From Thermotomaculum hydrothermale (GTDB taxonomy: Bacteria; Acidobacteriota; Holophagae; Thermotomaculales; Thermotomaculaceae): DNA of 64,000 bases. Position numbers and translations under genes: made by a program. The stretch covers positions 1,077,471-1,141,470 of the forward strand of contig NZ_AP017470.1 in the NCBI RefSeq assembly GCF_016592575.1, read 5' to 3'. This document shows positions 37,130-46,092 of this stretch, one piece after another. The notes beneath the pieces were generated by a model, which did not search any database, was not told the DNA's origin, and saw only the letters and a program-made list of their open reading frames with translations. Numbering within the stretch: position 1 is the first letter of the stretch; each line of letters opens with the position of its first letter.

Positions 37130-40100
37130 TTACTCGTCAAGCTTTTTGCCTGAAATGGAGTATCTGATTCTCTCTTTAATGGTATAGAATGTTGGAATAA
37201 ATACAAGTGTTAAAAATGTTCCAACAGTCAAACCCCCAATTGCAACAATTGCAAGAGGAGACAGCCTTTCAAGACCAACTGCCCACTCTAAAGCAATAGG
37301 AATCATACCAACAATTGTTGTAACAGCTGTCATTAAAATAGGCCTTGTTCTTACCTTAATTGCCATTTTAACAGATTCAAGGAATGGATGTCCCTGCTCC
37401 CTGTAAATCTTAATAAAGTCAATTAAGAGAATTGAGTTTTTAACAACAACACCTGCAAGCAAGATAAATCCCATAAAGGCAGGCATACATCCGTGTTTAC
37501 CAGCAATTAGCAAGCCCCAGACAGCACCGATAAAAGCAAATGGAATAGCAATCATTAAAACAATCGGGTCTGAGAAAGACTTGAATGTTACAACAAATGT
37601 TAAGTACAGGAAGAGAACAGAAAGAATAAGAGCCTTGGCAAGCCTTCCAAATGACTCATTCATCTGAGACATTTCTCCCTCTTCAGTAACATGGTAACCT
37701 GCAGGGAATTTTACCTTGCCTACAGCCTTATTCCTCTGCTCGTAAAGAAATGTAACCGGAGCGGTGGCTCTGTATCCGTAAACATCTGCGGTATATCTTA
37801 ACTTATCCCTTGTGATAACAGTGGGAACATAAACCTTTTCAACCTTCGCAACCTCTTTTAAAGGGATGTAAAAGCCTTTAGGTGTCAGAATATTCATTGT
37901 CATAATCTTCTGAACATTGTCTCTCTTTGTGTCAAGATATCTAAACCTTATTCCTATTCCATCCTGGTTGAATATTCTAAATACACTTGCTGGTACACCT
38001 CTAACCGCTGTAGCAATCTGCATTGAAACATCAATAGGGGTAAGCCCGTATGTTGCAAGTTTATCCCTGTTAAAGAATAGGTGATACTCTTCCCTGTCAA
38101 GCTTCCAGTTTCTTGAAACAGACTTGAATCCCGGCATTGATATTAAATTCTTACCCACTTCTTCAGCAAGTTTGTCAAGCCTCTCTAAATTGTCTCCTGC
38201 AATCTCAACATCAATTGTGGATGCAATACTTGACAGAGGTGTTGCACCAAATTCAAATACATCAGCGTATTTTACACCCTTCATTCTTCTAATTTCTTTT
38301 CTCAACTCGTCCTCAATCTGCCAGATATTCTTCTTTCTTTGAAACCTGTCAACAATGTTAACTGTAATGTCAATCTGCTGTGGGGTTCTTCCCTTTCCGT
38401 AGGTTATCAAGCCTGGTTCAGAACCAATAAAGCCTAACTCTGAAATCAATCCAGGAAGCTTTGCAATCTTCTTTTCAATATTTGATAATACTTTTTCAGT
38501 TTGCTCAATTGAGAAATCTGACTCTGTTTCAACCCTAATTTTTATAATACCTGTATCCATAGGAGGCATTAAGTCTCTTCCAACAACCTTTTTCATTGCC
38601 CTTCCAGATAAAAGCAAAGCTATTACAATAATAGGAATAAAAATCCATTTAAACTGGTGGACAAACTCAAATGTTGCAAGGAAGAAAACCTTTAGCCTGT
38701 CAACAAAGTTTACCTCAAAAAAGTGGGCAAACTTGTTTAACCAGAGGATAATCTTGTACTCATCCTTATCATGCTTTTTAATTATAAAAGGTGCTATTAA
38801 AGGAATTATGGTAATTGAAACAACATAGGAAGATATAAGCGCAATGGATAAGGTAACAGTTAACGGCCTTAAAACCTTTTGAACATATCCGCCTAAAAAC
38901 ATTATCGGGATTAAAACAACAACTGAAGAGAATGTACCTGAAAAAACAGCAAGCATAATTTCGTATGTTGCCTCTCTCGCAACCTTCTTTAAGTCGCCTC
39001 CCTTTTCCCTGTAATGCCTTTCAATATTCTCTACAACAACAATAGCATCGTCAACAAGCATACCAACTGCAAGGATAACCGCAGTTAAGGTTACCATGTT
39101 GAACTGCATGTGGAATAACCACATTATTGCAAATGTCAAAAAGTAGGTAAATGGAATTGAAATACCTGTAATTAATGCAGACCTTAAATCAGAAATCATT
39201 AAGAAGATAACAAGTACAGTAAAGATAATCGCTTCTTTCAGAGACTCTTTCAGATTAGAAACTGTAAGGTTAATAATCCTCTCCTGGGAGTCTGCAATGT
39301 TGATATTAACCTGAGGGAATTTCTTTCTTAAAGCTGGTAAAGCCTTTTTTACCGCTTTAATGGTATCCATTGTGTTTCCGTCTTCGTGCCTTACAATGTT
39401 GATTGAAATTGCAGGCTTACCATTGAAATGAAATGCTGAAAATCTATCTTTTACAGTGTTTTTAATTGTTGCAAAATCCCTCAAATGAACTGTTGTACCT
39501 TTGTAAGATACAGGGATGTCTTTTATCTGATTGATATTCTCCAACTCACCCTTTGTTTTGATAACAACCTGTGATTTTTTATTTAAGATAAACCCTTCAG
39601 GAATATCAAGGTTGTTTGCCTTAATAGCTTTAATAACTGCAGAAAAGGGAATTCTAAGCTGAGCAAGCTTTGCAGGGTCAACCTGAATTGAGACTTCTCT
39701 TATCTGTCCACCAAAAACCTCTGCGTCTGAAACTTCCTGAATCTGTAATATTGCGTCCTTTAACTCATTTTCAGCCAACTGTCTTGTTAAAGCAAGGTCG
39801 TATCCGCTTCCCTCTTTTGGTGTAATTGCTAAAGTCATAACAGGGTTGGTAAAATCACCCACCTTAAATATCTGCGGAGGCAGTATGTCTTTAGGTAATT
39901 TACTTTGAACCTTCTGCAATGCAATTACAACATCGGTTGCCGCTTCTTGCAATTTTTTTGAATAATGAAATTCAACTGTTACAACGGCTAACTCATCCTT
40001 TGATATACTCTGCACTCTCCTTACCCCGGATAATGCGTTACATTCCCTCTCAATAGGCCTTGCAACATACTGAGCCATATCCCTTGCAGAAGCGCCAGGC

Positions 40101-40270
40101 TCCATAACCAAAACTGCAACTGTGGGCCTCTGAACCTCAGGGAATAGGTCAGTCTTTAAGGTGTATGAAGAATACACCCCCATTACAAAGGCAAGGAGAG
40201 AAAGCACCATTACTAAATGTGGATTTTTAAAGATAAAATCCACAAATGCGTTTCTTTTGGTTTCTTCCAT
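37130..40270 (-). CDS. RND efflux permease, copy 1
   Basis: This second RND permease has 1,046 residues and begins 2 bp after the membrane fusion protein gene, so it is the pump directly coupled to that partner. The layout and the proton-relay motif VGMLVDDAIVVVENIERHYREKGG (near residue 405) match the HAE1 family. Differences from copy 2 concentrate between residues 370 and 680 and after 850; the segment around 680-800 is again nearly the same. No metal-efflux (CusA-type) signature such as a Met cluster was noticed. The substrate is unknown. Confidence 0.92.
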   Translation of the reverse strand: MEETKRNAFVDFIFKNPHLVMVLSLLAFVMGVYSSYTLKTDLFPEVQRPTVAVLVMEPGASARDMAQYVARPIERECNALSGVRRVQSISKDELAVVTVEFHYSKKLQEAATDVVIALQKVQSKLPKDILPPQIFKVGDFTNPVMTLAITPKEGSGYDLALTRQLAENELKDAILQIQEVSDAEVFGGQIREVSIQVDPAKLAQLRIPFSAVIKAIKANNLDIPEGFILNKKSQVVIKTKGELENINQIKDIPVSYKGTTVHLRDFATIKNTVKDRFSAFHFNGKPAISINIVRHEDGNTMDTIKAVKKALPALRKKFPQVNINIADSQERIINLTVSNLKESLKEAIIFTVLVIFLMISDLRSALITGISIPFTYFLTFAIMWLFHMQFNMVTLTAVILAVGMLVDDAIVVVENIERHYREKGGDLKKVAREATYEIMLAVFSGTFSSVVVLIPIMFLGGYVQKVLRPLTVTLSIALISSYVVSITIIPLIAPFIIKKHDKDEYKIILWLNKFAHFFEVNFVDRLKVFFLATFEFVHQFKWIFIPIIVIALLLSGRAMKKVVGRDLMPPMDTGIIKIRVETESDFSIEQTEKVLSNIEKKIAKLPGLISELGFIGSEPGLITYGKGRTPQQIDITVNIVDRFQRKKNIWQIEDELRKEIRRMKGVKYADVFEFGATPLSSIASTIDVEIAGDNLERLDKLAEEVGKNLISMPGFKSVSRNWKLDREEYHLFFNRDKLATYGLTPIDVSMQIATAVRGVPASVFRIFNQDGIGIRFRYLDTKRDNVQKIMTMNILTPKGFYIPLKEVAKVEKVYVPTVITRDKLRYTADVYGYRATAPVTFLYEQRNKAVGKVKFPAGYHVTEEGEMSQMNESFGRLAKALILSVLFLYLTFVVTFKSFSDPIVLMIAIPFAFIGAVWGLLIAGKHGCMPAFMGFILLAGVVVKNSILLIDFIKIYREQGHPFLESVKMAIKVRTRPILMTAVTTIVGMIPIALEWAVGLERLSPLAIVAIGGLTVGTFLTLVFIPTFYTIKERIRYSISGKKLDE
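39164..40258 (-). repeat. 1,095-bp duplicated tract, copy in RND gene 1
   Basis: This is the partner of 35933-37027. The boundaries are sharp: a C/T difference just before the tract on one side, and three bases differ at the extreme 5' coding end on the other. This points to recent gene conversion or recombination between older paralogues. Confidence 0.9.
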
Positions 40271-40272
40271 TT

Positions 40273-41394
40273 TTACTCTCCTTTACCTAATAAAACTTCA
40301 GTCCCCTTTTCTAACCTCATTAAAAGAGAATCGCTACCAACAACTACTAAATCTCCCTCATGTAAATTACCTTCAACAGCATAGCTATTTGCTGAAGCAC
40401 CTAAAACCTTAACATTAATTGGCTCTACCTTTTTATTTACAATCCTGAAAACAGTATTTGTGTATGCAGATGTTAAAACAGCACCATCTGGCACAAGCAA
40501 TGCGTCCTGAATAACCTCAACAGGTATTTCAACTGAAAGCTTGCTTCCAAGCGGGAGATTAAAGGGATGCTCTGAAAAGTCAATTTCAACAGAACCTACA
40601 CCTAAACCCCTTGCAGAAGGATAAACCCTTGCAATTTCAGCATCCAACTCTTGATTGTTGTAGAGAACCTTTGCTTCCCTTCCAACTTTGATTTTAGGGA
40701 TATCGTCCGATGCAACTGTTACAACAAGCTTGCACGCATTTTTATTTTCCAATTGAACAAGAGGCATAGAGGGCATAATAACATCGCCTTCATTTACCAT
40801 AACCTTTGTTATAACCCCTGAAAAGGGAGCCCTAACTGAGTAAAATGAGAATTTGTCCTGCAAGTTGTACAATCCCTTCTTTAAATTGGAAAGTTGAATT
40901 TCCCCTGCCTTAAGTCTGTTTTCACTTACTTCCAACGCCTGCTTTGAAATTGCCTTATTCTGATATAAATTTAAGTCTCTTTCGTAAATATTTTTTAAGT
41001 TCGCAACTGTCTTTTCCATATCTGCAATTGCTTTCTTCTGGTCTTGAATAGATTTTTCCAGCGCTTTCCTTGTTCCAAAGCTTGAGCCTTCAATCCCGTC
41101 AAGTTCAATAATCTTATCGCCTTTTTTTACAAAATCACCTTCCCTTTTTAGAATCTTTGTTACCTGTCCCTGAATCCTGCCCCTTACCATTGCCTGCTTG
41201 TTAGATTCAAGGGTACCAATGTAAAGCATCCACTTTTTAAATACACCTTTTTTAACCCTGGCAGTGTCAACAGGCACTGGCAACTTTGTTTCAATCCTGA
41301 TTGATTGAAGTTGATGCCATCTAAGTTTAACAAGAGCAATACCCCCAATCACTAAAACAAGAAATACAATGATTAAAATAGTCCATCTTTTCAT
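40273..41394 (-). CDS. RND efflux membrane fusion protein (HlyD/AcrA family)
   Basis: This is the periplasmic adaptor linking the RND pump to the TolC-type channel. The 373-residue protein has an N-terminal anchor (WTILIIVFLVLVIGGIALV), a biotinyl-lipoyl-like half VRGRIQGQVTKILKREGDFVKKGDKIIELDG, a coiled-coil hairpin (about 110-170), and the second lipoyl half FSFYSVRAPFSGVITKVMVNEGDVI. There is no lipobox Cys, so it is anchored by its N-terminal helix. Its start overlaps the TolC-family gene stop by 4 nt. Confidence 0.93.
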   Translation of the reverse strand: MKRWTILIIVFLVLVIGGIALVKLRWHQLQSIRIETKLPVPVDTARVKKGVFKKWMLYIGTLESNKQAMVRGRIQGQVTKILKREGDFVKKGDKIIELDGIEGSSFGTRKALEKSIQDQKKAIADMEKTVANLKNIYERDLNLYQNKAISKQALEVSENRLKAGEIQLSNLKKGLYNLQDKFSFYSVRAPFSGVITKVMVNEGDVIMPSMPLVQLENKNACKLVVTVASDDIPKIKVGREAKVLYNNQELDAEIARVYPSARGLGVGSVEIDFSEHPFNLPLGSKLSVEIPVEVIQDALLVPDGAVLTSAYTNTVFRIVNKKVEPINVKVLGASANSYAVEGNLHEGDLVVVGSDSLLMRLEKGTEVLLGKGE

Positions 41395-42692
41395 TTTAAC
41401 TCTCCTTCTATAGATTTCTTAAGTTCTTCCATAGCAATAAAATAATCATACTTCGCCTTAATTACATTTGCGTCCGCAAGCTGTTTCCTTGCCTTTGCAA
41501 AGAGTAAATCATCAATGTCGCCTCTTCCATTGTCATACTTTAACTGCTCAATCCTCTCAACTTCCTTCTGAAACTTTAAAGAAGCAAGGGCTGTTTTATA
41601 ATTCTGATACTCTTTTTTAACCTTTGTGTAAGCGTCAACAACCTCTTTCCTAACATTAAGTTTCTTGGATTCAACAAGGTTTAAAGCTGACTCTTGCTCT
41701 TTTTTTGCCTGCTTAATTTTGTGATACCTTTTTCCCATGTCAAATAGAGGAAAAGAAACATTTGCAGTAACAGTCCAGAATTTATCGTTAAAATCAATAT
41801 TGTCGCCGTTAACACTCATTAAGTTGGCATCTATACTTACCTTTGGCATCCAGTCTGCCTTTGTTATTTTTAAGTTTAGCTTCTTAATGTTTGCAAAGGA
41901 TTTTGTTGCCTTATAATCACTTCTATTCTCAAAAGCAATACTAATAAGTTTGTTTAAATCCGGGAGATTTAATTCAGGCTCACCTTTAACATCTCCAACA
42001 AGGTTATAATCTTTAACCTTTTCGTCTCCCATTAAATTTGCAAGAGCATTTAAAAGTGATTCTTTTATCTGATTTAAGGTTTCAATCTTGTACTTTGCAT
42101 CTTCAATCTGAAAATTTACCTTGTAAACATCGACCTCAGCAAATTTGCCTAATTTATACCCTTCTTCAATATGAGTCTTTAAACTTTCAAGAGATTTTAA
42201 GTAAGCATTCAATGAATCAAGCTGCTTATCAACCGAAATAATACTTAAAAAAACCTTTGTCGTTTTGTACCTTAAATTCCATTCAAGATATTTCAATTTG
42301 TAGTAAGTGGAGTTTTTCTTCTCAACTGCAATTTTTTCTCCCGCCATAATCTTTCCACCAGTGTAAATTGGAAGCTTATAGTCAAGCCCCCAGTACCAGT
42401 ATTCGTTATCAAACGGCATATTTGTAATTCCAGCAAGCATTAAATCCTTACTCATAGGTCTTATAATATCTTCATCGCTTGTCTTCCTGTAACCTGCATT
42501 TAAATCTAATTCTCCGTACTTAACCTTTTTCGCCGCCTTAACCCCGTATTCACTTGCCTTTAAATTAAGTTTCAAAGCCTTGTAATCTGGATTATTTGCT
42601 AATGTTTTCTGTATAGCATCGTTTAGCGTTAAATTTTGAGCAAATAATAATGGAGTTAACAACAACAAAAAAACAGGTAAAATCCTTTTCAT
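41391..42692 (-). CDS. TolC-family outer membrane efflux protein
   Basis: This is the outer-membrane exit duct. The 433-residue protein has a signal peptide (MKRILPVFLLLLTPLLFAQ) and the two-fold helical repeat of the family: LTLNDAIQKTLANNPDYKALKLNLKASEYGVKAAKK at the start, and a second unit with LPDLNKLISIAFENRSDYKATKSF near residue 245. Amphipathic strands such as KLDYKLPIYTGGK and VTANVSFPLFDMGKR mark the barrel. It overlaps both neighbours by 4 nt (ATGA). Confidence 0.92.
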   Translation of the reverse strand: MKRILPVFLLLLTPLLFAQNLTLNDAIQKTLANNPDYKALKLNLKASEYGVKAAKKVKYGELDLNAGYRKTSDEDIIRPMSKDLMLAGITNMPFDNEYWYWGLDYKLPIYTGGKIMAGEKIAVEKKNSTYYKLKYLEWNLRYKTTKVFLSIISVDKQLDSLNAYLKSLESLKTHIEEGYKLGKFAEVDVYKVNFQIEDAKYKIETLNQIKESLLNALANLMGDEKVKDYNLVGDVKGEPELNLPDLNKLISIAFENRSDYKATKSFANIKKLNLKITKADWMPKVSIDANLMSVNGDNIDFNDKFWTVTANVSFPLFDMGKRYHKIKQAKKEQESALNLVESKKLNVRKEVVDAYTKVKKEYQNYKTALASLKFQKEVERIEQLKYDNGRGDIDDLLFAKARKQLADANVIKAKYDYFIAMEELKKSIEGELK

Positions 42693-43270
42693 ACTAAAAC
42701 CCCCTTTAAAAATATTTTTACAATTTCATTACAATCTTTATCAATTCCAAAAACCTTTCCTGATAGAAAATACTTCAAAACCATTGACTGAATAATCCCC
42801 AAATATACTTGTGCAGCAACCCATTCATTTACATCTTTTCTTATCTCACCAGATTGTTTTTTTAATAATAGCAAATTAGCAATTTTTTCTAACATTTTTT
42901 TGTAAAAAGAAAACATGGCTTCCCTCGTTATTTCATCATTTTCAAGGGAAGACTCAGACATAATAAGAATTGTTACTCCTTTAACCTTTTTTAAATAAGC
43001 GGTTATTAAACAGGTTAAATCGTTAAATAACTCCTCAGCAGGCTTTTTGCTATTAATTTGATCTGTAAGTCTAAGCATATTTTTCTCAATAAAATGGATT
43101 AAAGTAACCAGAATCTCTTTCTTATCATTAAAATGCCTGTATAAAGCAGGCTCAGAAAAGCCCATTTTCTCAGCCAGGTTTTTTGTGGTTAATTTATGCA
43201 AACCTTCATTTGCAATAATCTCAATTGCCTTCTCAACTATTTCCTGTTGTCTTTTTGATAATGTGTTCAC
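42689..43270 (-). CDS. TetR-family transcriptional regulator of the efflux operon
   Basis: This 193-residue regulator has a TetR N-terminal helix-turn-helix: RQQEIVEKAIEIIANEGLHKLTTKNLAEKMGFSEPALYRHFNDKKEILVTLI, residues about 7-58. The rest is an all-helical ligand-binding and dimer domain. It is the first gene of the efflux operon and overlaps the TolC gene, so it most likely represses its own operon, relieved by a pump substrate. A 20-bp inverted repeat lies 13 bp upstream of its start. Confidence 0.93.
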   Translation of the reverse strand: MNTLSKRQQEIVEKAIEIIANEGLHKLTTKNLAEKMGFSEPALYRHFNDKKEILVTLIHFIEKNMLRLTDQINSKKPAEELFNDLTCLITAYLKKVKGVTILIMSESSLENDEITREAMFSFYKKMLEKIANLLLLKKQSGEIRKDVNEWVAAQVYLGIIQSMVLKYFLSGKVFGIDKDCNEIVKIFLKGVLV

Positions 43271-43282
43271 CTATCACCCCCA

Positions 43283-43302
43283 TAGTTAGTTAACACTAAC
43301 TA
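43283..43302. promoter_or_regulatory. probable TetR-type operator
   Basis: Perfect inverted repeat TAGTTAGT-TAAC-ACTAACTA lies in the leader region just upstream of the TetR gene, the typical size and place of an autoregulatory TetR-family operator. Confidence 0.7.
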
Positions 43303-43354
43303 ACATAATTCCAAAACAATCTTTTGTCAACAAAAAAATTAATTTTTTAAAAAA

Positions 43355-43384
43355 TAAATAGGGCACGCCTATTTGCGTGCCCTT
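43355..43384 (-). terminator. rho-independent terminator of the porin-cytochrome operon
   Basis: Minus-strand stem GGGCACGC/GCGTGCCC (43361-43383) with a 7-nt loop is followed by an AT-rich, T-containing tail. It lies 31 bp after the octaheme cytochrome stop. Confidence 0.75.
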
Positions 43385-43414
43385 TAGGGAGGTTAACTTC
43401 TCTTTTTGTCTGGT

Positions 43415-45235
43415 TTATTTTTTATTATTATTTTCCGTATCTACAGAATAAATCCACCATAAACCTTCTGGGCCAAAATACTTTTTAAGTATGGTGGCAT
43501 TCTTCACATCAAAATCCTCATTCCATACTGTTGCTGTTGGGTCAAGGCCAAGCTTCCACAAATTCACCCTGTCGTTATGACAGCTATCTGCGCAGGTGTT
43601 TGGCATTCCCCCTTCGTCCTGATACATTAATGTTTTCTCAGGAGGAATTACCTCAAAACTGTGATCTCTTAAAACAGATTCAATATTTGTATTGGCAACA
43701 GCTGTCATATGGCACAATGTGCACCTTGACAACCCCATTGTTCTATCCGGCGCAAAGGGGTGATGAGTGTGAGCACTAACAACCTTACCTATTGCATCAA
43801 CATTATTTTCAAAATCCTGAACCATTTCAGGGGTAATATCTTTAAAAGGGCCGTGCGATGCATGGCATGCAAGGCAAAGGGTATCATCCTTATCACTTGT
43901 TTTAATCTCAACTCCATCCACATTCAAGCTTGTTACTATCTGAAAATCCTGTTCTCTTCCATGCGGGTCATGGCAGTCAAAGCACCTTAAAACATGATAA
44001 GGATTTTGAACATGCTTAGACCTGTTTAACTCTGAATAGTGCTGATTGTGTTCGTAAGATGAAACACCGTCAGGCCAGAACTCATTTGCATTAATATAAT
44101 AATCCTGCAGAGGCTCATTTAAAGCTATATTCCACTCTTTATCTTCTGAATCATTGTAAGGCCAGTTAAATGTTTTATTGGGGACAGACCTTACCCTGTT
44201 ATGGCACCTTCCGCATGTTTCATTTGCCTTATTTGGGTCAAGTTTGTCTGGATTTACAATTTTTGTAGGGTCTCCACCACCTAAAATATGTGCAGAACCA
44301 GGGCCATGGCAGGCTTCACAGCCAACATTTAAAATATCCTTTATTCCATCGTTGTCATAATCAAGGTAATACGGGTCATCAGGGTTATATAGTGTCGCAG
44401 GAAAAGGCTGATACTCCCATTCACCGTCTGACCATTTACCTAAATGCCTTATCCCTGTTGTATGACAACCTATACAGTTTTTAGAAAAAGATGGCTTCAT
44501 TACAGATGCAATTTCAGAGAGAGTCATGCCATTATGAATTTTTGGAGTTCCGTCTGGCTTGTACCACGCTTTTGCCTTGTAAGCTTCATAAGCATGAGGT
44601 GCTAAATTGTACTGAACAACAGAAAAGTATGTATCAAGAGAGTAACCTGTCGGACTGTCTGTTGCAGGAATCCTTACAATATATCTTTCTCTCCACTGCT
44701 GCATCCCCCCGTTTACCATTACAACAGGCAAATCAACATCTCCAATAGTAATTGTATAAACACCGTCTTTTACAGAAAGCTTGGGGGCATAGGGTTTATA
44801 TGGGTCAAATGGAGATGAGATTTCATTGAAATCAAGCCCTTCAACAAAATCGTCAATACCGTTTTGGTTGTAATCAGCTATAACGCCCTTTCCTTCAATC
44901 ATTGAATTTTCAACCTTTGGCACTCTCAATGTCCTTGCGTGATTTGTGTCTTTCCATGTTGAATATTCAGTATGGCAGGCAAGACAGTATTCTGAACCAA
45001 CATAGGTTCTTTCCTCATTATCTTTCGTCTTTCCATTCTTCGCCAATTCTTTTCTTAATTTTTCAATTATCTTCTTAACATAGGGAGTATTCATTCTTTG
45101 ACGCACGGTCTCCGGGTCTTCAATCTTTTTGTGTTTGATAACCATTTGCTCACCGCTTACAGTATTAAACCGATTAGCCGCACAGACCATGCTGGCAAAA
45201 AAAATCATTACCAGCAAAATTACCGTTTTTTTCAT
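43415..45235 (-). CDS. secreted octaheme c-type cytochrome
   Basis: This 606-residue exported cytochrome has a signal peptide (MKKTVILLVMIFFASMVCAA). Seven CxxCH sites are seen: CLACH (84-88), CIGCH, CEACH, CGRCH, CFDCH, CLACH and CTLCH. An eighth site is CADSCH, a CxxxCH variant near residue 560. Two Asp-rich loops, DYNQNGIDDF and DYDNDGIKDI, look like calcium-binding loops. YVGSEYCLACH resembles the cytochrome c554-type family. It is the last gene after a decaheme cytochrome and an MtrB-like barrel, so it is probably the outer-face electron-transfer partner, in the place of OmcB or MtrC. The Cys of the signal is not a good lipobox. Confidence 0.85.
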   Translation of the reverse strand: MKKTVILLVMIFFASMVCAANRFNTVSGEQMVIKHKKIEDPETVRQRMNTPYVKKIIEKLRKELAKNGKTKDNEERTYVGSEYCLACHTEYSTWKDTNHARTLRVPKVENSMIEGKGVIADYNQNGIDDFVEGLDFNEISSPFDPYKPYAPKLSVKDGVYTITIGDVDLPVVMVNGGMQQWRERYIVRIPATDSPTGYSLDTYFSVVQYNLAPHAYEAYKAKAWYKPDGTPKIHNGMTLSEIASVMKPSFSKNCIGCHTTGIRHLGKWSDGEWEYQPFPATLYNPDDPYYLDYDNDGIKDILNVGCEACHGPGSAHILGGGDPTKIVNPDKLDPNKANETCGRCHNRVRSVPNKTFNWPYNDSEDKEWNIALNEPLQDYYINANEFWPDGVSSYEHNQHYSELNRSKHVQNPYHVLRCFDCHDPHGREQDFQIVTSLNVDGVEIKTSDKDDTLCLACHASHGPFKDITPEMVQDFENNVDAIGKVVSAHTHHPFAPDRTMGLSRCTLCHMTAVANTNIESVLRDHSFEVIPPEKTLMYQDEGGMPNTCADSCHNDRVNLWKLGLDPTATVWNEDFDVKNATILKKYFGPEGLWWIYSVDTENNNKK

Positions 45236-45258
45236 AAAGCCTCCTATTTGTTAAAGAA

Positions 45259-46083
45259 TTACTCCATAAAATACTTATTTGTGTTTGAGCCATGGATAGC
45301 ATTGTGACATGCAGTACAGTTTCTGTACCTTATATCCCACTGGTTATGAAATGCCGGTGCATCAGCATGACAGGATAAACAAAGAAGCCTCGTTGAATTA
45401 AATCTCAACAAATTAGCATTGTTTGAACCGTGGGGGTCGTGGCACTCAATACAGCCTTTTCTTTCATTGGCAAGGTGAGGGAAAATATAAGGTCCTTTGT
45501 TTTCAGCATGGCATTTCTCACACTTCTTTTTAATTAAATGAGTCCTTAGTTCTCTATAAGTTTCATGAGGGTTGTGGCAGTTTAAGCAAAGGTTTGAATA
45601 CTCACCAGCTGGATGGTGATAAGGCATATTTATTTTGGCGTTTAATTCTTTGTGGCAATTTAAACAAAGTTTGGAATTTGAAGTTATTAAAAGCTTCTCA
45701 GACGGCTTTTTCTTACCTTCCAAATATTTGCCTGTGTGTGCCATTGTGTGACAACTTAAACAACTTTTGTTTTTAGAAAAGTGACTTGAGTGAGAATAGT
45801 TAAAAGAACTATGGCATTTCAAGCAAATCTGGTTTATTTTTTTTGGTGATACACCTTTAAAAGTGTTTATGTTCTCGGTTGAAGGGTCATCTGCATGCCT
45901 GTCCCCACTTCCATGACAATCTTCACAGCTTACCCCATTCTTTTCATTGTGCGGAGTGTGTAAAATAGGTTGCTCAATATCGTCGTGACACTCAATACAG
46001 GTTTCGCTCCCTACATTTGCCTTTAAAATATAGGGAGTCAAAACAATTGCTAAAATTGCAAAACAAAACTTTATCTTTTTCAT
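45259..46083 (-). CDS. periplasmic decaheme c-type cytochrome (MtrA/DmsE-like)
   Basis: This 274-residue exported protein has signal MKKIKFCFAILAIVLTPYILKA and exactly ten CxxCH motifs (CIECH at 29-33, CEDCH, CLKCH, CLSCH, CLNCH, CLNCH, CEKCH, CIECH, CLSCH and CTACH at 256-260), about one per 25 residues. The spacing, the size and the neighbouring beta-barrel fit the MtrA/DmsE/PioA family, which threads through an outer-membrane porin and carries electrons from periplasm to surface. It lies 9 bp after the barrel gene and 23 bp before the octaheme gene. Confidence 0.88.
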   Translation of the reverse strand: MKKIKFCFAILAIVLTPYILKANVGSETCIECHDDIEQPILHTPHNEKNGVSCEDCHGSGDRHADDPSTENINTFKGVSPKKINQICLKCHSSFNYSHSSHFSKNKSCLSCHTMAHTGKYLEGKKKPSEKLLITSNSKLCLNCHKELNAKINMPYHHPAGEYSNLCLNCHNPHETYRELRTHLIKKKCEKCHAENKGPYIFPHLANERKGCIECHDPHGSNNANLLRFNSTRLLCLSCHADAPAFHNQWDIRYRNCTACHNAIHGSNTNKYFME

Positions 46084-46092
46084 AAAAATCTC

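Noticed and set aside
35933-40258. The 1.1-kb repeat as an insertion sequence or transposon
   Set aside because: Both copies lie in frame inside two full-length paralogous pump genes, with no transposase and no terminal repeats; gene conversion explains it better.
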